This document shows positions 1-5,268 of a stretch of 5,268 nt of DNA, one piece after another (the first letter of the stretch is position 1; the number at the start of each line of letters is the position of its first letter). The translations under genes and the position numbers were made by a program. Location of the stretch: contig JANXWT010000211.1 in assembly GCA_025351035.1 (NCBI GenBank), positions 1 to 5,268 on the forward strand, read 5' to 3'. The notes under the pieces were generated by a model. That model did no database searches. It was not told the origin of the DNA and saw nothing but the letters and a program-made list of their open reading frames with translations. This DNA is from Opitutia bacterium. Its GTDB lineage: Bacteria; Verrucomicrobiota; Verrucomicrobiia; Opitutales; Opitutaceae.

Positions 1-1315
1 TCTCCACATCGACGTAGCGCAACCGCTGGGCGCGGTCGCTCCAGAGAAGCTTCTTGCTGTCGGGCGACCAAATGGCGCCGTAATAATAGGTGTCCGCGTT
101 CTTGGTGACTTGCACGGCGGCACCGCGGCCGTCCTGCGCGCGCACCCAGAGTTCGTTTTCGCCAGTCTCGTCGGAGAGGTAGGCGATCCATTTGCCGTCG
201 GGCGACCACGAGGCGTCGCGCTCATGCGCGCCGGAGGTGTTGGTGAGATTGCGCGTGGCACCGTTCTTGGCGGGCACCGTGAAAACTTCGCCGCGGGCGA
301 CGACGACCGCGCGTTTGCCGTCGGGCGAAGGCGCGACATCGGTGACAAATTTCGAGACGTTGACAATGCTGTTGCGCGAGCCGGCGGCGTCTTCCTTCAC
401 CGTGACGGGCACCTGGCGGGCCTTTTCAGTCTTGAGGTCGAAGTGCCAGAGGCAGCCGGCCTGCTCGAAGACGATGCCGCCCTTGCCGAGCGAGGGGAAT
501 TTGATGTCGTAATCCTTGAACGTGGTGTGTTGCGCGGTCTTTTTCGTCGCGACGTCATAGGAGTAGAGGTTGAAGCGGCCGTCGCGCTCGGAGACGTAAT
601 AAATTTTGTTGTTCGGCGACCACATCGGCATGATGTCCTGCGCGGGATTGTTGGAAACGTTTTCGATCGTGCCGGTCTTGAAATCAAAGATCCAGATCTC
701 GTCGGCCATGCCGCCCACGTAACGTTTCCACGTGCGGAATTCGCGGAAGACGCGGTTGTAGGCCATCTTCGTGTCGTCGGGCGAATAGGAGACGAAACCG
801 CCGCGGGGCACCGGGATTTGCTGCGGCACCTCGGCGTCAAGGCCGACGGTGTAGAGCTGGCCGATGAAGTCGTTGAAGGTCCGCATGCGTGAGCGGAATG
901 CGATCTCGCTGGTCTTGTTTTTCCACGACATGACGATGTTGTTCGGTCCCATGCGGTCGCTCACGTCGTCGCGGTTGAGCGTGGCGGTGTAGGTGAGGCG
1001 CTTCGGGGTGCCGCCGTCGGCGGGCATCACAAAGACTTCGGTGTTACCGTCGTATTGCGCGGTGAACGCGAGTTGGGCGCCATTCGCGGAGAACCGCGGG
1101 AACGTCACGTAGCCGGGTGCGGTGGTGAGGCGGCGGGCGGTGCCGCCATCCATGCCGACCGCGTAGAGCTGGCCGGCGTAAGTGAAGACGATCTCCGCAC
1201 CGTTGGTGGCGGGGAATCGGAGCAGGCGCGTCTGCGACGAGTCTGCGGAATTTTGGGCGAGGAGCGAACTGGCGGACAGCGCCAGAGTGAACAGGAGACG
1301 GGATGGTATCGTCAT
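1..1315 (-). CDS. Tricorn protease-like S41 family peptidase, N-terminal part (runs off the window)
   Basis: The reverse strand is open from an ATG at 1315 to base 1, giving 438 codons without a stop; the 3' part is missing. Residues 1-20 look like a Sec signal peptide (MTIPSRLLFTLALSASSLLA, likely cleaved before QN), so the mature protein is exported. The rest is built of beta-propeller repeats of the WD40-like/PD40 and tricorn N-terminal type: FSANGAQLAF (75-84), YSPDDTKMAY (177-186), WSPNNKIYYVSERDG (232-246), PSPDGKRAVV (329-338), WSPDGKWIAYLSDETGENELW (about 370-390) and WSPDSKKLLWSD (416-427). Blades often end in the form VxPADGGTPKRLT. Bacterial tricorn homologues of about 1,050-1,100 residues carry two propellers, then a PDZ domain and an S41 serine protease domain that degrades peptides. 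Only the propeller part is visible, so catalytic residues cannot be checked. A propeller-only or TolB-like protein is possible, but length and repeat style favour tricorn. No Shine-Dalgarno sequence precedes the ATG. Confidence 0.85.
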   Translation of the reverse strand, partial: MTIPSRLLFTLALSASSLLAQNSADSSQTRLLRFPATNGAEIVFTYAGQLYAVGMDGGTARRLTTAPGYVTFPRFSANGAQLAFTAQYDGNTEVFVMPADGGTPKRLTYTATLNRDDVSDRMGPNNIVMSWKNKTSEIAFRSRMRTFNDFIGQLYTVGLDAEVPQQIPVPRGGFVSYSPDDTKMAYNRVFREFRTWKRYVGGMADEIWIFDFKTGTIENVSNNPAQDIMPMWSPNNKIYYVSERDGRFNLYSYDVATKKTAQHTTFKDYDIKFPSLGKGGIVFEQAGCLWHFDLKTEKARQVPVTVKEDAAGSRNSIVNVSKFVTDVAPSPDGKRAVVVARGEVFTVPAKNGATRNLTNTSGAHERDASWSPDGKWIAYLSDETGENELWVRAQDGRGAAVQVTKNADTYYYGAIWSPDSKKLLWSDRAQRLRYVDVE

Positions 1316-1571
1316 GGCGGAAGGCGGTAATTTGGTAACCGGCAACTGACCGAGGTAAACCAAATACCGACCAAAGGCCTGACTCCGCAGGTTAACTGTG
1401 TGTTATTTGCGGTCAGTTCGCGGCGGGGTGGTGCACGAGGACCGCGACGAGGTGCTGCGTGACGCCCGAAAACGGTATCGCCTCCGGCGAAAATATCCAA
1501 ACATCACGCGCAGAGGATGGGGACCGAAGTGTCGGAAAACGTGATCGGGTGCTGGCGGGAGTTGGCTAAAC
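1316..1571. other. Gene-free gap between htpG and the peptidase gene
   Basis: No convincing gene lies here. On the minus strand it contains the 3' flank of htpG and the leader of the peptidase gene. The half nearer the peptidase start (about 1326-1420) is more AT-rich than its surroundings and has overlapping imperfect inverted repeats, listed separately. A small perfect hairpin lies at 1478-1490 (TCGCC, loop TCC, GGCGA). No hairpin followed directly by a T-run was found after the htpG stop, so its termination is unexplained. No clear -35/-10 pair stood out for the peptidase gene. Confidence 0.7.
1326..1418. repeat. Nested imperfect inverted repeats in the leader of the peptidase gene
   Basis: Three inverted pairs overlap. 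GGTAATTTGGT (1326-1336) pairs with ACCAAATACC (1359-1368), with one extra base. AACTGACCG (1344-1352) pairs perfectly with CGGTCAGTT (1410-1418). CTGA-CT-CCGCA (1379-1389) pairs with TGCGGTCAG (1408-1416), with a 2-nt bulge. The second and third share bases, so they cannot form together. They could be regulator sites, leader RNA structure or part of the htpG terminator region; the sequence does not decide which. Confidence 0.4.
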
Positions 1572-3419
1572 TCAGACGGTCTCGAGCAGCTTATAGAGGC
1601 GCGCGACCATTTTGGCCGGGTCCTCGAAGAGGCCGGCGGAGATGAGCGCGTTGTCGAGGAGCTGCTCGGCGACGAGCTGGGCTTTCTCGGGCGAACTCGT
1701 GCGCGTGGCCGCGAGGCGTTTGATGACGGCGTGGCGCGGGTTGATCTCGAGATTCACCTTCACGGGTTCGTCGGCGCCGCCTTCGTCGCGTTTCATGGTT
1801 TTCATCATGCGGCGCATCTGGGGCGTCATGAACTTGTCGGCGTTGGTCGCGAGCGCGGGCGAGCCGACGAGGCGGTCGCTGGCCTTCACGTCGGCGACGT
1901 GCGTGCCGAGCGTGGTCTTGAGCCACTCGGTGAGCTCCTTGATTTCGGTTTCGCTGAGCGACTCACCAGTCTGCGGAAGATCCTCGAGCTTCACGTCGGC
2001 GTGATCGGCGGCGGTGAGTTTCTTGCCGTCGAACTCGCGGACGTTGTTGAAGACGTATTCGTCGACGGGCTCGTAGCAGAAGAGCACCTCGAGATTGCGG
2101 GCCTTGAAGCCTTCGAGATACGGGCCGGCCTCGATGGCGGCTCGGCTGGCGCCGTTGAGGTAATAGATTTCTTTCTGCGCGTCCTTCATGCGCGTGACGT
2201 AGTCGGCGAGGCTCGTGGTCTTGCCGGCGTCGGTGAGCGACGACTCGAAGCGGAGAAGTTTCACGAGCTGGTCCTTGTGCGTGTAATCGAGCGCGGCGCC
2301 CTCCTTGAGGAAAATGCCGAAGGCGGCGTAGAACTCGGCGTAGGCTTCGGGGCGCTGCGTGGCTTCCTCGTCGAGGAATTTCAGGAAGCGTTTCGTGATG
2401 ACCTTGTTGAGTTTTTCGATGAGGGCCTTGTCCTGCATCGTCTCGCGCGAGATGTTCAGGGGGAGATCCTCGCTGTCGACGACGCCTTTGAGGAAACGCA
2501 GCCACTCGGGGAGCAGGTCCTTCGGCGCGGCATCGATGAGGATTTTGCGGCAGTAGAGCGAGACGGCTGGCTCGAGGCGCGCGAAGCCGAATTTCTCGGT
2601 GTTCTCCTTCGGGACGAAGAGCAGTGCGTTGATCGAGAGCGGGGCGTCGGCGGAGAAATGGAGGCGGAGACGCGGCTCGTCCCAAGCGTGCGCCTGGAAC
2701 TTGTAGAACTCGGTGTATTCCTCGTCCTTGATTTCGTTTTTGCTGCGGAGCCAGAGCGCTTGGACAGTGTTGAGGCGTTTGCCGTTCAGATTGATCGGGT
2801 AGCCGACGAAGGCGCTGTAGCGCTCGATGATGGCCTTCACGCGCGATTCGGTGGCGAACTCGGCGCAGTCGTCCTTCAGTTCGACGACGATCTTGCAACC
2901 TCGACGCTGGTCGACGCTCTCTTCGATCTCGTAGCTGCCGGCGCCGTCGCTCGTCCAGAGGTGGCCGGGCTCGGCCGCGCGCCACGAGTGGGAATAGACC
3001 TTTACGGACTTGGCGACCATGAAGGCGCTGTAGAAGCCGACGCCAAATTGGCCGATGAGGCCGGCGTTTTTTTGGCCACCTTCACCAAGGGCCTTGAGGA
3101 AAGCCTTCGAGCCGGAGTGGGCGATCGTGCCGAGATTCTCGACCAGCTCGGATTGGGTCATGCCGATGCCGAAATCCTGGATGGTGATCGTTTTCGCCTT
3201 GTCGTCGGTGGTGACGTTGATCTCGAGTTCGGCCTGGTCATCGAAGATTTCCTTCTCGGTGATCTGCGTATGGCGGAGCTTCTCGAGGGCGTCGGAGGCG
3301 TTGGACACGACCTCGCGAATGAAGATTTCCTTCTCCGTGTAGAGCGAGTGGGTGACGATATCGAGGAGCTGGGCGATCTCGGCTTGGAAGGCAAATTTCT
3401 GGGGAGTGGCGGTGGACAT
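1572..3419 (-). CDS. htpG: Chaperone HtpG (bacterial Hsp90), 615 residues, complete
   Basis: Cytosolic homodimeric ATP-dependent chaperone of the Hsp90 family, which helps client proteins fold or mature, often with DnaK. The N-terminal GHKL ATPase domain (about 1-230) has EIFIREVVSNASDALEKLR (31-49, with the expected catalytic Glu36 and Mg/ATP-binding Asn40), DFGIGM (82-87), LGTIAHSGSKAF (96-107) and the lid motif GQFGVGFYSAFM (123-134). The middle domain has DLPLNISRETMQD (318-330), whose Arg325 matches the arginine that contacts the ATP gamma-phosphate. The C-terminal dimerisation domain carries LEINPRHAVIKRL (557-569) and AEQLLDNALISAGLFEDP (584-601). Length is close to the family's usual 610-635. 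The ATG at 3419 (MSTATPQKFAFQAE) matches where family members begin; the frame stays open upstream to 4226, but that stretch crosses the tRNA gene and has no Hsp90 similarity. The first G-motif has Phe where Asn or Thr is usual. No Shine-Dalgarno sequence and no CIRCE heat-shock operator were seen upstream. Confidence 0.97.
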   Translation of the reverse strand: MSTATPQKFAFQAEIAQLLDIVTHSLYTEKEIFIREVVSNASDALEKLRHTQITEKEIFDDQAELEINVTTDDKAKTITIQDFGIGMTQSELVENLGTIAHSGSKAFLKALGEGGQKNAGLIGQFGVGFYSAFMVAKSVKVYSHSWRAAEPGHLWTSDGAGSYEIEESVDQRRGCKIVVELKDDCAEFATESRVKAIIERYSAFVGYPINLNGKRLNTVQALWLRSKNEIKDEEYTEFYKFQAHAWDEPRLRLHFSADAPLSINALLFVPKENTEKFGFARLEPAVSLYCRKILIDAAPKDLLPEWLRFLKGVVDSEDLPLNISRETMQDKALIEKLNKVITKRFLKFLDEEATQRPEAYAEFYAAFGIFLKEGAALDYTHKDQLVKLLRFESSLTDAGKTTSLADYVTRMKDAQKEIYYLNGASRAAIEAGPYLEGFKARNLEVLFCYEPVDEYVFNNVREFDGKKLTAADHADVKLEDLPQTGESLSETEIKELTEWLKTTLGTHVADVKASDRLVGSPALATNADKFMTPQMRRMMKTMKRDEGGADEPVKVNLEINPRHAVIKRLAATRTSSPEKAQLVAEQLLDNALISAGLFEDPAKMVARLYKLLETV

Positions 3420-3466
3420 AGTAGCTGGAGTGAGGTGGTGGTTCTTAATTGGGAAAAGAGGCCGGC

Positions 3467-3494
3467 AACTTACAGCACGTCTGGCAAAAATCAA
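3467..3494 (-). promoter_or_regulatory. Possible sigma70-like promoter for htpG
   Basis: On the minus strand, TTGATT (3494-3489) and TAAGTT (3472-3467) are separated by 16 nt. This would start transcription near 3460 and give a leader of about 40 nt before the htpG ATG. The -35 matches consensus at 4 of 6 positions, but the -10 is weak, so this is only a candidate. It lies downstream of the tRNA-Ser gene, so htpG would not depend on read-through from it. Confidence 0.3.
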
Positions 3495-3520
3495 GGAGGG
3501 TGAAAGGCGGGCCTTGTGGT

Positions 3521-3540
3521 GCGGGCAGTTTTTCTGCCGC
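3521..3540. repeat. Hairpin with a five-base T/A loop between htpG and tRNA-Ser
   Basis: GCGGGCAG (3521-3528) pairs with CTGCCGC (3534-3540) with one bulged G; the loop is five T on the plus strand (five A on the minus strand). No T-run follows on either strand, so it is not a standard intrinsic terminator. It could mark the end of the tRNA-Ser transcript or belong with the nearby hairpin chain. Confidence 0.45.
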
Positions 3541-3551
3541 AACCAAGCTAA

Positions 3552-3573
3552 AAATGGCGGAAGGGGAGGGATT
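3552..3573 (-). repeat. Partial duplicate of the tRNA-Ser 3' end
   Basis: This 22-bp stretch matches 3689-3710 at 20 of 22 positions; the only difference is AG versus GA in the middle. Read on the minus strand, as the tRNA is, it corresponds to the end of the T-loop, the 3' side of the T-stem, the 3' acceptor strand, the discriminator base, CCA and three following T. The rest of a tRNA is absent, so it cannot give a functional tRNA. The copies lie 137 bp apart in the same orientation, which resembles the direct repeats left by elements that integrate into tRNA 3' ends. No integrase gene lies between them. Confidence 0.7.
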
Positions 3574-3587
3574 GACTCGCTTTGCTC

Positions 3588-3696
3588 GGGACTGCGTCCC
3601 CCAAGCCTGCGGCTTTGTCCAGATTCCTCCTCCACGGCCGCTGCATGGCCGCCCACCGCGTCCCGCGGTAACGCCATTTGGCTTCGCCAAATGGCG
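3588..3696. repeat. Chain of five short hairpins, most with 3-nt loops, abutting tRNA-Ser
   Basis: Five inverted repeats follow one another: GGGAC-TGC-GTCCC (3588-3600); AAGCC-TGC-GGCTT (3603-3615); CGGCC with GGCCG around a 7-nt loop (3635-3651); ACCGCG-TCC-CGCGGT (3655-3669); and a perfect 11-bp stem with loop TTC (3672-3682 with 3686-3696). The last overlaps the CCA end and discriminator of the tRNA gene. No T-runs follow, so these are not ordinary terminators. Similar chains can be REP-like intergenic repeats or RNA 3'-end processing signals; their role here is unknown. Confidence 0.6.
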
Positions 3697-3779
3697 GAGA
3701 GGGAGGGATTCGAACCCCCGGAACCTTGCGGTTCAGCGGTTTTCAAGACCGCCGCGATAGACCACTCTGCCACCTCTCC
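3692..3779 (-). tRNA. tRNA-Ser, anticodon UGA
   Basis: Read on the minus strand, this 88-nt gene has a full class II tRNA layout. The acceptor stem is GGAGAGG with CCTCTCC, followed by discriminator G and an encoded CCA. The anticodon stem GCGGT/ACCGC encloses loop CTTGAAA, giving anticodon TGA (3745-3743), which reads UCN serine codons. The long variable arm typical of serine tRNAs is present (GAACC, GCAA tetraloop, GGTTC). The T-arm has loop TTCGAAT with stem GGGGG/CCCTC. The CCA and discriminator overlap the 11-bp hairpin at 3672-3696. A partial copy of the 3' end lies at 3552-3573. Confidence 0.97.
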
Positions 3780-3817
3780 GTGTGCGCCGGCGCGCGATTT
3801 CGCGCTGGCAGCGTTGG

Positions 3818-3845
3818 CAAATAGCTCGCAGTGTCCAGCCCGCAA
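3818..3845 (-). promoter_or_regulatory. Possible promoter for tRNA-Ser
   Basis: On the minus strand, TTGCGG (3845-3840) and TATTTG (3823-3818) are 16 nt apart, which would start transcription about 30 nt before the mature tRNA. Both boxes are imperfect. The 5' leader would contain a small hairpin, GCGCG-ATTT-CGCGC (3792-3805). The site overlaps the alternative GTG start of the DUF2851 gene, which slightly favours that gene's later start. Confidence 0.25.
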
Positions 3846-3884
3846 GTTCGCCGTGTCGGGCCAGACGCCGAATCCGCTCTCGCC

Positions 3885-5093
3885 ATGCCCGCTTCCCAGA
3901 GTCACGTCGCCGAAATGCAAGGCCTCTACGGACCGTTTACCGTCGCGGAACGGGTTGTGCAAAAAATCTGGCGCCAATTGGATTTTGATATCCAGCGCGC
4001 GGTGTTGACCGACGGCCGGCGACTGGAAGTGTTCGCGCCGGGCAGTTGGAACCTTCTGGGCGGCCCCGACTTTCAGGGCGCGCGCTTGCGCATCGCCGAG
4101 ACAGAAGTAACTGGTGACATCGAGGTGCACTTTCATGCGCGCGACTGGGCGGTGCACGGACACGAACGCGATCCAGCCTACCGCAATGTCGTTCTGCATG
4201 TCGTGCTCTTTCCGCCCGGCGAACACGAACGCATCGCCATAGGCGGAGACGGACGGGAGCTGCCAACGCTGTTGTTGCTGCCGGTGCTGAACCGCGATCT
4301 GGAGGAATATGCGTCCGACGACGCTCTGGAGAACATCACGGCGCGCGCGGCGTGGCGGCGATTCGCCGTGCTGGGCGATTTACCGCTATGCGAACGACGG
4401 ACTCTGCTCCAAAAGCACGCGGAGATGCGCTGGCACCAGAAAGTGCGGTCGGCTCGATTGCGGCTGGAGAAAATCGGCTGGCGTGAGGCCGCCCACCAGA
4501 CGGCATTGGAAATTCTCGGCTACCGTTTCAATCGGGCCGCGATGCTGGGGATCGCGACCCGCTATCCCGCGAAAGCTTGGACGGGTGACCTAGACACAGG
4601 CGAACTCTGCGAAGCCCACCGGGCGCTCTGGCAACTGCAGGGAGTGCGACCGGCAAACCACCCGCGGCGGCGCTTGCAGCAATATCAGTCTTGGGCAGTG
4701 AAGTCACCCGACTGGCCGGCCCGGCTGCTATTGCTTGGCGCGGTGTTACCGGGGGGATTTTCGGCCGGCCCCGCGACGGGCGAAGTCCGCGCCGCGATTG
4801 GTCTCGCGAGGTGGCGCGATCGATTTGTGCGTGAGATCACAGCCGGCGTCGTCGGCGGCACGCGGCTCGACAATCTGGTGTGCGACGGATTCCTGCCGCT
4901 GCTGGCGGCGCACACGGGTCGCGACTTGTTTGGGCTCTGGTTTCACTGGTTCGCCGGCGACTTGCCGGATCAGGTTCGCTCCATGCTGCCCAAGCTGGGG
5001 GTGACGGAGGGTCGGACACAGCCGCTTTGCCATGGCTACGGGCAAGGCTTGCTGGGCTGGATGTTTGCCCAAGACTCTGGTGCAAGTCGCTGA
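3885..5093 (+). CDS. DUF2851 family protein, 402 residues, function unknown
   Basis: I recognise this as DUF2851 (PF11013), a bacterial family without an established function. The N-terminal part carries the family's strongest conservation: LYGPF (14-18), QKIW (26-29), LTDGRRLEVFAPGSWN (41-56), GGPDFQGARLRI (59-70), GDIEVHFHARDWAVHGH (77-93), DPAY (96-99) and NVVLHVVLF (101-109). A middle segment has the conserved RPANHPRRRL (255-264), and the protein ends in QPLCHGYGQGLLGWMF (379-394). There is no signal peptide or membrane segment, so it should be cytosolic. The spacing of PDF (61-63) and EVH (80-82) recalls a PD-(D/E)XK nuclease core, but that is inference. The ATG at 3885 was chosen because family homology begins just after it. 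A GTG at 3831 would add 18 residues without visible similarity, and an ATG at 3915 is also possible. No Shine-Dalgarno sequence precedes any of them. The gene diverges from tRNA-Ser and is followed by a separate promoter, so it is probably transcribed alone. Confidence 0.85.
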   Translation: MPASQSHVAEMQGLYGPFTVAERVVQKIWRQLDFDIQRAVLTDGRRLEVFAPGSWNLLGGPDFQGARLRIAETEVTGDIEVHFHARDWAVHGHERDPAYRNVVLHVVLFPPGEHERIAIGGDGRELPTLLLLPVLNRDLEEYASDDALENITARAAWRRFAVLGDLPLCERRTLLQKHAEMRWHQKVRSARLRLEKIGWREAAHQTALEILGYRFNRAAMLGIATRYPAKAWTGDLDTGELCEAHRALWQLQGVRPANHPRRRLQQYQSWAVKSPDWPARLLLLGAVLPGGFSAGPATGEVRAAIGLARWRDRFVREITAGVVGGTRLDNLVCDGFLPLLAAHTGRDLFGLWFHWFAGDLPDQVRSMLPKLGVTEGRTQPLCHGYGQGLLGWMFAQDSGASR

Positions 5094-5115
5094 AGACGAG
5101 AAACTGGCCGGATGC

Positions 5116-5142
5116 TTGACAAGCGTTCGCGCCGTTTAATAT
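5116..5142 (+). promoter_or_regulatory. Sigma70-like promoter for the nusA-like gene
   Basis: A perfect -35 box TTGACA (5116-5121) is followed by TAATAT (5137-5142, spacer 15) or TATCTT (5140-5145, spacer 18), each matching the -10 consensus at 4 of 6 positions. Transcription would start near 5149-5152, leaving a leader of about 75 nt. It begins 23 bp after the DUF2851 stop codon and is the clearest promoter in the window. No other site fits between the downstream terminator and the start codon. Confidence 0.65.
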
Positions 5143-5162
5143 CTTCCACCTCCTACAAATAG

Positions 5163-5181
5163 TTCACTTTCTAGAAGTGGG
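5163..5181 (+). promoter_or_regulatory. Candidate antiterminator hairpin in the nusA-like leader
   Basis: CACTT (5165-5169) pairs perfectly with AAGTG (5175-5179), and two G-U pairs (5163 with 5181, 5164 with 5180) can extend the stem. Its 3' side is the 5' side of the terminator stem at 5175-5183, so the two structures exclude each other. It looks weaker than the terminator and would probably need a protein, ribosome or slow polymerase to win. Use as an antiterminator is inference from geometry. Confidence 0.4.
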
Positions 5182-5203
5182 CCCTCGGGTCCGCTTTTTT
5201 TTT
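5175..5203 (+). terminator. Intrinsic terminator hairpin inside the nusA-like leader
   Basis: A 9-bp stem (5175-5183 with 5188-5196, including two G-U pairs) closes a CTCG tetraloop and runs straight into a tract of nine T (5195-5203). This is a standard Rho-independent terminator. It would end DUF2851 transcripts, but it also lies between the TTGACA promoter and the ATG at 5225. Transcription of the downstream gene must therefore read through it, which suggests attenuation. Confidence 0.8.
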
Positions 5204-5224
5204 CCACACATCAATACACACACC

Positions 5225-5268
5225 ATGAGCAGCGAAATCCTGTCCGTCCTCGAATACATGGAGAAGGA
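5225..5268 (+). CDS. nusA: Start of a gene resembling transcription factor NusA (14 codons in window)
   Basis: The ATG at 5225 opens MSSEILSVLEYMEK and the frame is still open at the window end. This resembles the start of NusA (E. coli begins MNKEILAVVEAVSNEK), with the shared EIL-V-E pattern of the first helix of the RNA-polymerase-binding domain. NusA binds elongating RNA polymerase and influences pausing, termination and antitermination. Fourteen residues are too few for certainty. A position behind its own strong promoter and a terminator-type leader would suit a self-regulated termination factor. The gene just upstream is DUF2851, not rimP, which precedes nusA in many bacteria. No Shine-Dalgarno sequence precedes the ATG; the upstream bases are A/C-rich (TCAATACACACACC). 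Confidence 0.55.
   Translation, partial: MSSEILSVLEYMEK

Noticed and set aside
110..892. 260-residue open frame on the plus strand
   Set aside because: It is antisense to the peptidase gene, whose own frame shows a signal peptide and clear propeller repeats.
1312..1500. 62-residue frame ending over the peptidase start (ATGA overlap)
   Set aside because: Low-complexity Arg/Pro-rich sequence crossing the inverted repeats, with no similarity recognised. The overlap alone is not evidence of translational coupling.
1431..1544. 37-codon GTG-start frame (VHEDRDEVLRDARKRYRLRR...)
   Set aside because: The charged composition looks helical, but it is short, has no ribosome binding site and is explained by GC-rich background.
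1503..1545. ATCACG...CGTGAT inverted repeat after the htpG stop, considered as its terminator
   Set aside because: Only 6-bp arms around a 31-nt loop and no T-run on the minus strand.
1731..3503. 590-residue open frame on the plus strand
   Set aside because: It is entirely antisense to htpG, rich in Val, Glu, Gly and Leu as expected from opposite-strand GC-rich codons, and has no recognisable domain.
3445..3760. Small frames on both strands across the tRNA/hairpin region (for example MAEREGFEPP- and RDSNPR-containing peptides)
   Set aside because: These are typical false translations of tRNA-Ser and of its partial copy.
3420..4226. In-frame upstream extension of htpG to an 884-residue protein
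   Set aside because: The extension has no Hsp90 similarity and translates straight through tRNA-Ser, giving the well-known spurious peptide type EWSIAAVLKTAEPQGSGGSNPS. It also lies antisense to the DUF2851 gene.

Overview
The window is GC-rich bacterial chromosome. Its genes best fit a member of Verrucomicrobiota, perhaps close to Opitutaceae. This rests on remembered family resemblance (a tricorn-type protease, a DUF2851 protein, the style of the HtpG and NusA N-termini) and on starts without Shine-Dalgarno sequences. No marker gene settles the taxonomy.

Layout. 1-1315, minus strand: the first 438 codons of an exported tricorn-protease-like S41 peptidase (signal peptide plus beta-propeller repeats); its PDZ and protease parts lie outside the window. 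1316-1571: a gene-free gap with several imperfect inverted repeats. 1572-3419, minus: a complete 615-residue HtpG (Hsp90) chaperone. 3420-3691: a gap holding the htpG leader, a partial copy of the 3' end of the neighbouring tRNA gene, and a run of five short hairpins. 3692-3779, minus: tRNA-Ser(UGA) with encoded CCA. 3885-5093, plus: a complete DUF2851-family protein. 5094-5224: a sigma70-like promoter followed by an intrinsic-terminator hairpin. 5225-5268, plus: the first 14 codons of a gene whose N-terminus resembles NusA.

The genes do not form one operon. tRNA-Ser, htpG and the peptidase gene point the same way but are separated by gaps of more than 250 bp. The DUF2851 gene diverges from the tRNA, and the nusA-like gene follows it behind its own promoter. 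The peptidase and HtpG both belong to protein quality control (exported proteolysis and cytosolic folding), but their adjacency alone does not show a functional link.

The two most interesting signals are non-coding. First, the nusA-like leader contains a terminator with a 9-T tract between promoter and start codon, plus an overlapping alternative hairpin, which is the layout of a transcription attenuator. Second, the tRNA-Ser 3' end is duplicated 137 bp away, and the two copies bracket a chain of hairpins, most with 3-nt loops. No CRISPR array, insertion sequence or defence system was seen.
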